Below, in pieces: positions 17,501-24,359 of a DNA stretch of 64,000 nucleotides. The stretch is from Iphinoe sp. HA4291-MV1 (GTDB lineage Bacteria; Cyanobacteriota; Cyanobacteriia; Cyanobacteriales; Nostocaceae). The notes below the pieces were generated by a model. The model saw only the letters and a program-made list of their open reading frames with translations, ran no database searches and was not told where the DNA came from. The DNA is taken from positions 1-64,000 of the forward strand of contig JAHHHH010000006.1 in NCBI GenBank assembly GCA_019359415.1, written 5' to 3'. Position numbers and translations under genes: made by a program. The stretch's first letter is position 1; the number at the start of each line of letters is the position of its first letter.

Positions 17501-17731
17501 TGAATCAGATGGACGACCCAAGTAGGAAATCCCCGCAGCAACGGAGAGGTTTGTGAGAACTAATTGCAGTGCAAAAGCTAGGATCACACCAGAGATTAAA
17601 GCGAAAAAAAAGTGCGGTCCAAATCCAGAAAAGGCATATGACTGGTTAGCATTTGTTGGCTGGTTATCAACTTGTGCCACCCAAAAGAGTGGCTTGTACA
17701 GTGCCAGCGTGATGTGCGTACTCTGAAACAT
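14579..17731 (-). CDS. 1050-aa membrane protein with about eight helical repeats
   Basis: The N-terminal ~160 residues contain three membrane helices (about 38-60, 97-120, 128-155). The middle is a tandem array of about eight units of ~85-110 residues. Each unit pairs a (L/I)NP..I..DL..L..DP segment with a motif of the form LSxFDRDTLVKLLSQRQDLS, then an IxDxxE helix. Units five and six (QRQDLSEDQANQILDNVE and QRQDLSEEQVNQVIDSVQ) are nearly identical. A charged coiled-coil stretch (QRRLEEVKLQAQRQAEETRK) precedes a last membrane helix at the C-terminus. The family is cyanobacterial and its function is not known to me. The repeat array may be a scaffold between two membrane anchors. Confidence 0.8.
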   Translation of the reverse strand: MFQSTHITLALYKPLFWVAQVDNQPTNANQSYAFSGFGPHFFFALISGVILAFALQLVLTNLSVAAGISYLGRPSDSNGGHGEVESFGGTIRKIGTALGLWTLITVTIALAIACFLAIRLSLFGDWSPVQGAILGLVIWGAYFLLLVWVSSTTVGSLIGSLVNTATSGLQAILGTATAALGAKAVNQQVVATAEAAAAAVRRELGSAIDPGALRDKVEDYLEMVRPPELDISKIRGEFERLLNDPQLRAIAGSPDLSYIDRQKFVELISSRTDLSKREVNRIADTLYGVWQQVVGQQQPMQQPVQDRLGELVNYLKSLPPGQTRTDELNAKLEQLMAEMRSAKEADQRATQETTPGPIQRTVQQALSALTGVVLGRTDLSDLDVEKILGALTNAKDKVTEQADKLGLPTPKQPYSPIRTDVENYLLNTYSWELNSEKITQEFRDVIYDPAADPATVRRELERLSRSDFVNILKTRGLLTQAEIQRIADRLELIRQDVLIAVIAEEEKEIVQDLQRRVDSYLLVTPKSDLSAEGIERDFKPLLEDPDADYETLSRRLAQVDRQEMRRILLERNDIYPESEEVNTILDQLEKQRAQVLVESKGIAEQAKYQAESLWLNLQSYLRNTGKEELNPDAIRADLRRLLDDPQAGIAAIRARLSRFDRDTLVKLLSQRQDLSEDQANQILDNVEENWSNIRHAPRTLVDKAKEQYDSVTTTIADYLRNTGKEELNPEEIQRDLNRLFQDPREGVIALRRRLSQVDRDTLVKLLSQRQDLSEEQVNQVIDSVQTSIRDIVRTPRRLATRTQQRVQTFQVYLEEYLRRSGKDELNPEGIKRDLSLLVHDPQVGIESIGDRLSQFDRSTIITLLKLREDLSDEEAARIADTMISVRDQFVEQVRSIQRRIQDVVDGVFARIRNYLNSLERPELNYDNIKHDVRTLFDDPQAGFEALRDRLSSFNRDTLVAVLSSREDISQEDANRIIDQVERARNNVLQRAERIQQEAQRRLEEVKLQAQRQAEETRKAAASAAWWLFATALVSGVFSAIGGAVAVLMLV

Positions 17732-18120
17732 CCTAATTTCTTCCTATGTAGCTCAAATCGGTGGGGATGAAAAGTTGCGTGAAAGTAAATTTTAGTAAAT
17801 TTTGTATCTGTCATAATACCCAACTCATGAGCATAGAATCCTGGAATTATGGTACTTGTGGCATCCCTCCAAAGTTTGAAAACTTGCTACAGCGTGGGAT
17901 AGAAGTTTTTCTACCTAATTATTCAATGAACTAAAGTTAATTTACAAAAACAATTTTTTGCCTAAGTCTAGAGAGACACGCTAGCGAAAACAGTGCTCAC
18001 TCTCTTGGTTGGAGTCTTGAGCAAAAATTTCTTTGACTTTGCCACAAAGCCAGAACAAACGCTGGTCTTTCCCGTTGTTCTTCTATTGATTAGGTAAAAT
18101 CCAGCTTATTCGTTAATCTT
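17732..18120. other. Intergenic region upstream of the hli pair
   Basis: No gene seen. A 20-base direct repeat starts here: TTTACAAAAACAATTTTTTG at about 17941 recurs with one base missing (TTTACAAAAACATTTTTTG) at 18131. The second copy overlaps the HLR1 site; the first has only one half-site. Confidence 0.45.
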
Positions 18121-18138
18121 GTTACATTTTTTTACAAA
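18121..18138 (+). promoter_or_regulatory. HLR1-type RpaB binding site
   Basis: GTTACATT-TT-TTTACAAA fits exactly the HLR1 consensus of two (G/T)TTACA(T/A)(T/A) repeats separated by two bases. HLR1 is bound by the response regulator RpaB upstream of high-light genes, including hli genes. It lies about 165 bp before the first hli start. This is a motif match only; binding is inferred. Confidence 0.65.
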
Positions 18139-18302
18139 AACATTTTTTGCACCCTCTCTAGGTGGATTTATCCAAGGAAAAACTGTTCTGATAATCGTCC
18201 ATAAGAGGTGCAGATAGTTTGTACCCATTGACAGAAAGCAGCAGAGTTGTGGATAGCTACATTGAAGTCAAGAAACAAATTGAACTTGAATGAGGAAAAA
18301 AA

Positions 18303-18506
18303 ATGGAAACTCGTCCCAGCACTGATTTACCACCCATTGCTACAGAATATAACGGCAAAGACCGCAACGCTTTTCTGTTTGGTTTGAATCCCCAAGCTGA
18401 ATTGTGGAATGGTCGTTTGGCAATGATTGGTTTTCTTGCTTACCTGCTTTGGGATTTGGCTGGCTACAGCGTCCTGCGTGATGTTCTGCACTTCATTGGT
18501 TACTAG
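18303..18506 (+). CDS. High light-inducible protein (one-helix CAB/ELIP/HLIP)
   Basis: 67 aa. A single thylakoid membrane helix carries the chlorophyll-binding ELWNGRLAMIGF motif, where the Glu/Asn/Arg are the conserved pigment and ion-pair residues. Hli proteins bind chlorophyll and carotenoid, quench excess energy and assist photosystem II assembly. Start: ATG after GAGG. Very similar to the next gene; the pair arose by tandem duplication. An HLR1 site upstream suggests control by RpaB under strong light. Confidence 0.93.
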   Translation: METRPSTDLPPIATEYNGKDRNAFLFGLNPQAELWNGRLAMIGFLAYLLWDLAGYSVLRDVLHFIGY

Positions 18507-18556
18507 CTATTAGTCCCTCATTCAATATCAGCTTAATTATTGTGAAGGAAAAAACA

Positions 18557-18769
18557 ATGCAAACTCCTGAAACTCGTCCTTCTACTGATTTACCACCCGT
18601 TGCTAAAGCTTACAACGGTATAGACCGCAACGCCTTTATTTTTGGTTTAAACCCCCAAGCTGAACTGTGGAACGGTCGTTTAGCAATGATTGGGTTTCTT
18701 GCCTACCTGCTTTGGGATTTGGCTGGTTACAGTGTCCTGCGTGATGTTCTGCACTTCATCGGGAACTAG
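18557..18769 (+). CDS. High light-inducible protein, second copy
   Basis: 70 aa, nearly identical in its membrane helix (ELWNGRLAMIGFLAYLLWDL) to the preceding protein and 50 bp behind it, so probably co-transcribed. I choose the ATG at 18557 because AAGGA lies six bases upstream; a GTG at 18542 is in frame but poorly placed. The N-terminus has three extra residues (QTP) compared with its twin. Confidence 0.92.
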   Translation: MQTPETRPSTDLPPVAKAYNGIDRNAFIFGLNPQAELWNGRLAMIGFLAYLLWDLAGYSVLRDVLHFIGN

Positions 18770-18790
18770 TCATAAACTTTGTAGAGACTT

Positions 18791-18820
18791 TGTAGAGACG
18801 TAGTATTCTACGTCTCTACA
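18791..18820 (+). terminator. Strong hairpin after the hli pair
   Basis: A perfect 13-bp stem (TGTAGAGACGTAG / CTACGTCTCTACA) with a TATT loop, 21 bases after the second hli stop. There is no T run, so it may act as a transcript-stabilising end. It belongs to the GAGACGT-type inverted repeats seen also at 36174 and 46193. Confidence 0.6.
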
Positions 18821-18858
18821 TCAAATCTAATTTTGGCAGACGAGATTGAAATTGGGAA

Positions 18859-18985
18859 GGGAGCATCCCAATTTTTTTCCAAACGCACGCGCAAAGTAGC
18901 TCTGATTCACACTCTGTGTTTCTTTGCGCCAACCTCTGCGACCCGCGTGCGTTTAAAAATAAACTCAAACATTTGGGATGCTCCC
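18859..18985. mobile_element. MITE with ISKra4-type ends
   Basis: A 127-bp element bounded by GGGAGCATCCCAA and TTGGGATGCTCCC, a perfect 13-bp inverted pair. A second nested pair (AAACGCACGCG / CGCGTGCGTTT) lies further in. The outer ends share the first ten bases (GGGAGCATCC) with the ISKra4-type insertion sequence at 55951. There is no coding capacity. A target duplication is not obvious. The remaining bases of 18770-19297 show only terminators. Confidence 0.6.
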
Positions 18986-19163
18986 AATTAGGAACCACTT
19001 TCTGGACAAGGTTAATAAACCAATTTCTCCCAATTTCTCCTTCCCATACTTTAACAGTAATGCAGCACAAGTGAACTCCTCAACCAACTCTGCCTAATTT
19101 ACCTTTACTTTGAGAAAACTTTACCGTATTGTGATAACTCTTCTCTTCTTTTGCAAAATAGCC

Positions 19164-19199
19164 TAAAAAAACACATACATGTATTATGATGTGTTTTTT
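19164..19199 (-). terminator. Bidirectional terminator of the universal stress protein gene
   Basis: The stem AAAAAACACAT / ATGTGTTTTTT with a 12-base loop has A and T runs on both sides. It lies about 100 bp past the stop of the minus-strand gene at 19298. Confidence 0.65.
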
Positions 19200-19297
19200 A
19201 CTTTGGAACAATAGGGATAATTATCCTGTTAGTAAGGGTTTCAAGAACCGGGTTTGTATGCTCAGATGTCTCTCCACAACATTCCCAAATATCTCTA

Positions 19298-19990
19298 CTA
19301 AAGGCGTTTCTCATTGACAAAATTGGGTATACCCAGTACAGAACAGGGGAAGTTAGAACCTAACTGTTGGACTATCGGATGATTAACAGAGTTACAGCCG
19401 AGTAATAGCAAATTTGCAGCTTCTGAGGTAACAACTTTCCTAAGTTCCTGAGCAATACAACCAAACCGAAGATGAGCTTTAAAAGAACTTTTCCATTCTG
19501 CAGCTAAACAACTTGCTTGCCGAAGAATACATTCTGCTTGTGCAAATTTATCTACCAATATTTCTTGGGTGTAAGCTGCGTTGTCCTGCATTTTTGGTTG
19601 AGTTGTCACACCTGTGTCAAACTCTCTTAAGGAGAAGCTTGTTGAACAGTGTGGTGGATTTTGTTCCGTAACGCGTTGACTAAAAAATTTATCTATTTGC
19701 AAAATATTTGCATTCTGACTGCTTTTATTTTCCTCTATCACATAGACGACTTGAACTGTCACTTGCGCTTTTGTGGCTAAACGTGTTTGATGAGCGATTA
19801 ACAAGGCAATATCTAACGCAGTATGACTGTTGGGAGAACTATTATAGCCAACGATTAAATTGACTGATTCTGCAGATTGAGCTTGTACAGAAAAAGGTGT
19901 CTTTGGCACTGAGATTAGTACCATTTGGTCGAGTAAATCATCTCTTCCGATCGCGTTTTGCAGACGCACCAAGATAGGCTTAAGATTCAT
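19298..19990 (-). CDS. Universal stress protein family protein
   Basis: 230 aa with a UspA-like fold: the first strand VNLIVGYNSSPNSHTAL, the second strand VTVQVVYVIEE, and a late hydrophobic strand NLLLLGCNS. The usual ATP-binding G-x2-G-x9-G-(S/T) motif is not clear (GCNSVNHPIVQQLGSNFPCS), so it may not bind ATP. It follows the ABC transporter genes on the same strand, 124 bp behind the ATPase gene; a link with the transporter's stress response is inferred. Confidence 0.7.
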   Translation of the reverse strand: MNLKPILVRLQNAIGRDDLLDQMVLISVPKTPFSVQAQSAESVNLIVGYNSSPNSHTALDIALLIAHQTRLATKAQVTVQVVYVIEENKSSQNANILQIDKFFSQRVTEQNPPHCSTSFSLREFDTGVTTQPKMQDNAAYTQEILVDKFAQAECILRQASCLAAEWKSSFKAHLRFGCIAQELRKVVTSEAANLLLLGCNSVNHPIVQQLGSNFPCSVLGIPNFVNEKRL

Positions 19991-20114
19991 AACTTTATTG
20001 TCACGCTAAAGAACTAAAGAAAAAATTACAAAAGCAATAACTCATTTATAGTTCATAACTCATATTTGAGTTGATAATTACGAATTACAAACTGTAAATT
20101 ACGAATTTTATCGA

Positions 20115-20951
20115 TTACTCGTCTTGGGTGAAATACCGATCCAGGAAATTGAGTGCGTAGTTGCGGAGTTCGTAGTATTCTTGTGAGTTCCTCATGGCAG
20201 CACGTTCACATGGATGAGGAAACGGTATTTCTAGTATCTCCCCAATGTTAGCCGATGGTCCATTGGTCATTAGAACGATGCGATCCGACATATAAATCGC
20301 TTCATCCACATCATGGGTAACCATCATGACTGCCTGTCGGTGATTTTCCCAAATATCCAACACCTGTCGCTGTAGTTTCCCCCGAGTAAGCGCATCTAAC
20401 GCCCCAAAAGGTTCGTCCATTAGCAACATCTTTGGGCGAATTGCCAATGCTCTGGCAATACCCACCCGCTGCTTCATACCACCAGAAATTTCATCAGGAT
20501 ACTTATCAGCTGCCGCTGTTAAATTTACCATTGCCAGGTGTTCGTTCACAATGCTAATTTTTTCAGCACGATTGGCATCTTTTAGCACTTCGTCTACAGC
20601 AAGCCGAATATTTTCGCGCACAGTTAACCAAGGTAAGAGCGAATAGTGTTGAAATACCATCATACGCTCGGCTCCTGGTTGACGAATTTCTTTGCCATCT
20701 AACCGCACTGAGCCAGAAGTTGCTTTTTCTAATCCTGCTACAATTTTCAAAAGTGTGGATTTACCGCAACCAGAGTGACCAATAACAGCAATAAATTCAT
20801 CTTCACCCACTGTCAAATTAACGTTATCTAAAACGACAAATTGATTTCCATCAGGTGTTGGATATGATTTATATAAATTTTCAATTTCCAGAAATCCAGT
20901 GCGAGGTGAAGCCATATCATAGGCATCTCTTGAGAAAGAGGTAGATTTCAT
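20115..20951 (-). CDS. ABC transporter ATPase, nitrate/bicarbonate/sulfonate type
   Basis: 278 aa. Walker A is GHSGCGKST, the signature is SGGMKQR, Walker B is LLMDEPFGALD, the H-loop is VTHDVDEA, and the Q-loop is FQHYSLLPWLTVREN. It energises import with the permease and binding protein encoded upstream. It is of NrtD/CmpD/TauB length and lacks the extra C-terminal regulatory domain found in NrtC. Start chosen at 20951, where AGGAG is six bases upstream; a longer frame begins at 21005 without such a site. Substrate: nitrate, cyanate, bicarbonate or a sulfonate; not resolvable here. Confidence 0.88.
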   Translation of the reverse strand: MKSTSFSRDAYDMASPRTGFLEIENLYKSYPTPDGNQFVVLDNVNLTVGEDEFIAVIGHSGCGKSTLLKIVAGLEKATSGSVRLDGKEIRQPGAERMMVFQHYSLLPWLTVRENIRLAVDEVLKDANRAEKISIVNEHLAMVNLTAAADKYPDEISGGMKQRVGIARALAIRPKMLLMDEPFGALDALTRGKLQRQVLDIWENHRQAVMMVTHDVDEAIYMSDRIVLMTNGPSANIGEILEIPFPHPCERAAMRNSQEYYELRNYALNFLDRYFTQDE

Positions 20952-21075
20952 TTGACACTCCTGCAATACTCTATTTATGAATCGTTCAAAAATGACATGA
21001 GTCATTTACAAATGACAAAGGACGAATGGCAAAGTAAAGAATGGTTAACACATCAGGTTAACTTTGCTCAATCTC

Positions 21076-22488
21076 TTAAGATATAAAGAAAGATTTAGGA
21101 GCGTTAGCTCTAATCTCAAAGCTCTTAAGATACCCCACTGGATCGCTGGGGTCAAAAGCTTTGTTATCAATAAATAGTTCAGCTTGTTCTATCTTGTAAT
21201 CTTCTTTTGGACATTCAATTTCCATTTCAGCAGCAATGTCTCGATATAAGTCAGTTCGCCAAGCTTTACGCGCCAATTCTTCAGCATTTTTGGGTATTTC
21301 TTTAATTTGTCCCCAACGAGCTGACTGAGTCATAAGCCAAATACTCTGAGAGTGCCACAGAAATGTGGAATGGTCGTTTGGTGTTTTGACAAGGTTAGCA
21401 GGTTTCTCAAAAAAGATTGTTGTTTCAGGCGCTTTCCAAACTCGTTTTTTACCATCAAAACCACCGTAATTATATTCACCGACAATAGCTGGTTTTGTTA
21501 ATTTGAGCTTTGCTCCTGTAAACGACTTACTCGTGAGAATCTTAGCCACTTCCTCTCGGTTTTTTAAATCACTACAATATCGACAAGCTTCTATCATTGC
21601 CTTAACCAAAGAGCGATAAGTTTTGGGATTTTCTTTGATGAAAGACTCCATCACACCTAAAAGTCTGTCTGGGTGTCCTTGCCAGATTTCTCTACCCTGA
21701 GCAAAGGTAAAGCCAATTCCGTCATTACCAGTAATTGCTCGTGAATTCCAAGGTTCAGCTACCATGTAGCCTTGCATTGCTCCAATTCTCATATTCAGCA
21801 CCATCTGTGGAGGTGGGATGATGATAATGCGAAATTCTTCATCAGGAGCAACTCCAGCAGCTGCTGCTAAGTAGCGGACAAAGTATTCATAAATAGCCGA
21901 ACTCAGCACCACTGCCCAAACTCGTTTCTCAGAGGGTAATTTTTCAAAGTAATTACGAAAATCTCGTCCAAACTCTTCTAAATTGCCGTTATAGTCTCGC
22001 CAAGGACGTAACCCAGACTCCCACATTGCTTTATTCATCGTCATCGCGTTACCATGGCGATGAATTGTCATCGCTGCACACAGGGGAGCATGACGTGCGC
22101 CTTCTGCACCTGTTCTAGCATTCGTTACTGCACCACTCACCACTGGCGAAGCATCAAGGCGTCCAAAAATAATACCATCACGGGACGTAGCCCAACTTGC
22201 TTCGCGGCTGAGAGTGACATTTAAACCATACTTACGGAAAAATCCTTTCTCCCAAGCTACAGCAAAGGGAGCGCAGTCATTCACAGGTACATATCCCACT
22301 GTAATGTTAGGTTTTTCCAGTGTTTTGGGGTCTACTACTGGTTCGGTTGCCAACGCCGCTTTTGATAATCCTTTAGGGGCACGGTTAGCATTAATTGCAC
22401 AAGAAGAAATTCCAGTTGCGAATGCTGTTGCTCCCAGCCCTGTAAGAAAGTTTCGTCGCGTCCAGTTATTTGTGTTATTGTGACTCAT
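21076..22488 (-). CDS. NrtA/CmpA-type substrate-binding protein
   Basis: 470 aa. The N-terminus has a twin-arginine signal (WTRRNFLTGLGATAF) followed by SSCAIN, which also offers a lipobox-like Cys, so it is exported and probably lipid-anchored. The body matches the nitrate/bicarbonate binding family: ITVGYVPVNDCAPFAVAWEK, GYMVAEPWNSRA, and GHPDRLLGVMESFIKENPK. It captures the ligand outside the inner membrane for the ABC permease. Gene order is permease, binding protein, ATPase. AGGGG lies seven bases upstream of the ATG. Confidence 0.87.
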   Translation of the reverse strand: MSHNNTNNWTRRNFLTGLGATAFATGISSCAINANRAPKGLSKAALATEPVVDPKTLEKPNITVGYVPVNDCAPFAVAWEKGFFRKYGLNVTLSREASWATSRDGIIFGRLDASPVVSGAVTNARTGAEGARHAPLCAAMTIHRHGNAMTMNKAMWESGLRPWRDYNGNLEEFGRDFRNYFEKLPSEKRVWAVVLSSAIYEYFVRYLAAAAGVAPDEEFRIIIIPPPQMVLNMRIGAMQGYMVAEPWNSRAITGNDGIGFTFAQGREIWQGHPDRLLGVMESFIKENPKTYRSLVKAMIEACRYCSDLKNREEVAKILTSKSFTGAKLKLTKPAIVGEYNYGGFDGKKRVWKAPETTIFFEKPANLVKTPNDHSTFLWHSQSIWLMTQSARWGQIKEIPKNAEELARKAWRTDLYRDIAAEMEIECPKEDYKIEQAELFIDNKAFDPSDPVGYLKSFEIRANAPKSFFIS

Positions 22489-22716
22489 GAAAAACCCCTT
22501 GCGGCGGCTAAATGACTCAGAATATTAACCACGAAGGCACAAAAGTTGCTGTTTAAGCTGTCACATGTTTCATTTTTGTACAGTTCCAGCAGGTAGCCTG
22601 CTTATAAAACAGGGAGTTTTTATTTTTTGGCGTTGCATATTTGCGGAATGAAAAGGTTCGCGCAAAGACGCAAAGAAGAGCGTGAAAAGAACGAATGAGT
22701 GACTGCTGATGAGTGG

Positions 22717-23568
22717 CTAATTTGAAGTTATTGGGCGACTAGTAACAAAAGCTTGTATTCTACCTATGGCGTAATCAAGAAATAGACCTGTTAAGCCAAT
22801 AACTAGCACAGCAAGAAAAACAGAATTCAGGTTCAGGCGACTCCATTCATCCCAAACAAAAAAGCCGATTCCAATACCACCTGTGAGCATTTCTACAGCA
22901 ACGATAACTAGCCAAGCAATTCCTAAACTTATTCGCAAACCTGTAAAAATGTAGGGTAAACTTGCAGGCCAAATAATTTTTGTAATTCTTCGCCAACGAG
23001 GCATTTCTAGAACTCGTGCTACATCTATATAATCCTTAGGAACACTGGAAACTCCCAAGGCAGTGTTAAGAATTGTTGGCCACAAAGAGGTAATGAAAAT
23101 TACGAATATTGCTGATGGATCTGCCAAATTAAAGATAGCTAGAGCAATAGGAAGCCATGCCAGGGGTGATACTGGTTTGAAGATTTGAATGACGGGATTT
23201 AGAACCATCATTGCTGTTCTGGACATCCCGATGAGAAAACCAACTGGAATTGCGACCAAAGCACCTATAGCAAAACCTAATAAAACCCGTCGGATACTTG
23301 CTATTAATAGCCAGCCAATACCTAGGTTACCTGGTCCTCTTTGGAAAAATGGGTTAAGGATATAATCTAAATTTGCTGTTAACGCCTCTGGAGGGGTGGG
23401 CATTAATTCATGATTGGCAAGGGCAATAATCCACCACACAACAATTACGCCCAAAAAACCAACCAAAGGTAGCAGGAAAGTATCCCGTACAATAATTGGC
23501 TTAGTGTGTTTCCAAGCTGTTCGACCAGCAACTGCCAAAATAGCAGCTACATTCAGTTGAAATATCAT
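22717..23568 (-). CDS. ABC transporter permease, NrtB/CmpB/SsuC type
   Basis: 283 aa with six predicted membrane helices and the conserved binding-protein-dependent transport loop (VPKDYIDVARVLEMPRWRRI, EAA-like). First gene of the import set. I choose the ATG at 23568 because GAGG lies six bases upstream; an earlier frame start at 23601 lacks a site. A 228-bp gap separates it from the binding-protein gene, longer than is usual within this operon type. Confidence 0.87.
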   Translation of the reverse strand: MIFQLNVAAILAVAGRTAWKHTKPIIVRDTFLLPLVGFLGVIVVWWIIALANHELMPTPPEALTANLDYILNPFFQRGPGNLGIGWLLIASIRRVLLGFAIGALVAIPVGFLIGMSRTAMMVLNPVIQIFKPVSPLAWLPIALAIFNLADPSAIFVIFITSLWPTILNTALGVSSVPKDYIDVARVLEMPRWRRITKIIWPASLPYIFTGLRISLGIAWLVIVAVEMLTGGIGIGFFVWDEWSRLNLNSVFLAVLVIGLTGLFLDYAIGRIQAFVTSRPITSN

Positions 23569-23601
23569 TGGTGACCTCAACAGACTTAAGCGCAGGTACA
23601 A

Positions 23602-24359
23602 TCAATCCGAGCAGTACCAGCCCAGGATACTGATGAGATCAATCATTACAATAATAATTATTACAATTTATTATTACGATAATATTGTCTCTTCAGTCTC
23701 CTCTCATTGCCTACGAAGTTAGCTGACGGGCTAGGGCTGAGAGATGCCCCTCTTATAGAAGAAGGAAAAAACAAGAAGTCAGAAAGATATATCTACTCTT
23801 TTCTTTGTTTGTTTTTCTTTCTTTACTTTTCCATCTTCTACGAGATACGCCCCATATGTTGGTTCCTCCGCTCCAACTTATGCAATACAATTCATTGGAT
23901 TAGGCTGACTTACTCTTATTTTTGATAAATGTAACACTAGTACACAGTCAAGTCAAGCTATCTTAGGATATACCTCTTCCAAGCAAAAAGCAAGCATCCT
24001 TGTAGAGTCAATTTATCTATATTTAGATATATAAATATTATCTAGATATAGCAATCCTAAATAGGTTGTGAAAAATCCAGCCTTCACAGAAACCCGGTTT
24101 CTCTGTGTTCACGAATGATTTAGGACTGCTATATATTGTCTAGAATCATATATTATTATAAATAAAAATTACATACTTTCCATAAAAATATTAATAAAAA
24201 ATGTAGCATTTTTATATAAAAAAATAACAAAATATTGTCTACTGCAAATTGTAACGAATCTTATCAGTCATGCGATTCGCTATACAGAGTCGGGAAGCAT
24301 AAATTGTGAAACCTTCTCAATTACTATCAATCCCTATCAGGGATGCCTCAAGCTTACCC
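23602..24359. other. Long AT-rich intergenic region
   Basis: About 760 bp between divergent gene ends, with no convincing coding frame. Features seen: a GCTGAGAGATGCCC stretch at about 23733 that superficially recalls a riboswitch (rejected), AT-rich repeats TTATTATTA near 23650, and one MITE-like element at 24046. Confidence 0.5.
24046..24134. repeat. MITE-like inverted repeat with a central AAACCCGGTTT palindrome
   Basis: An 89-bp element with 17-bp ends ATATAGCAATCCTAAAT / ATTTAGGACTGCTATAT (one mismatch). The centre holds AGAAACCCGGTTTCT, a motif also inside the element at 51062. Non-coding. Confidence 0.6.

Noticed and set aside
23725-23770. GCTGAGAGATGCCCC, recalling the TPP riboswitch CTGAGA motif
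   Set aside because: The second conserved thi-box half is absent and no thiamine gene follows.
23707-23925. 72-codon frame rich in Phe and Leu
   Set aside because: The composition follows the pyrimidine-rich DNA of the spacer; no start signal or homology-like pattern.
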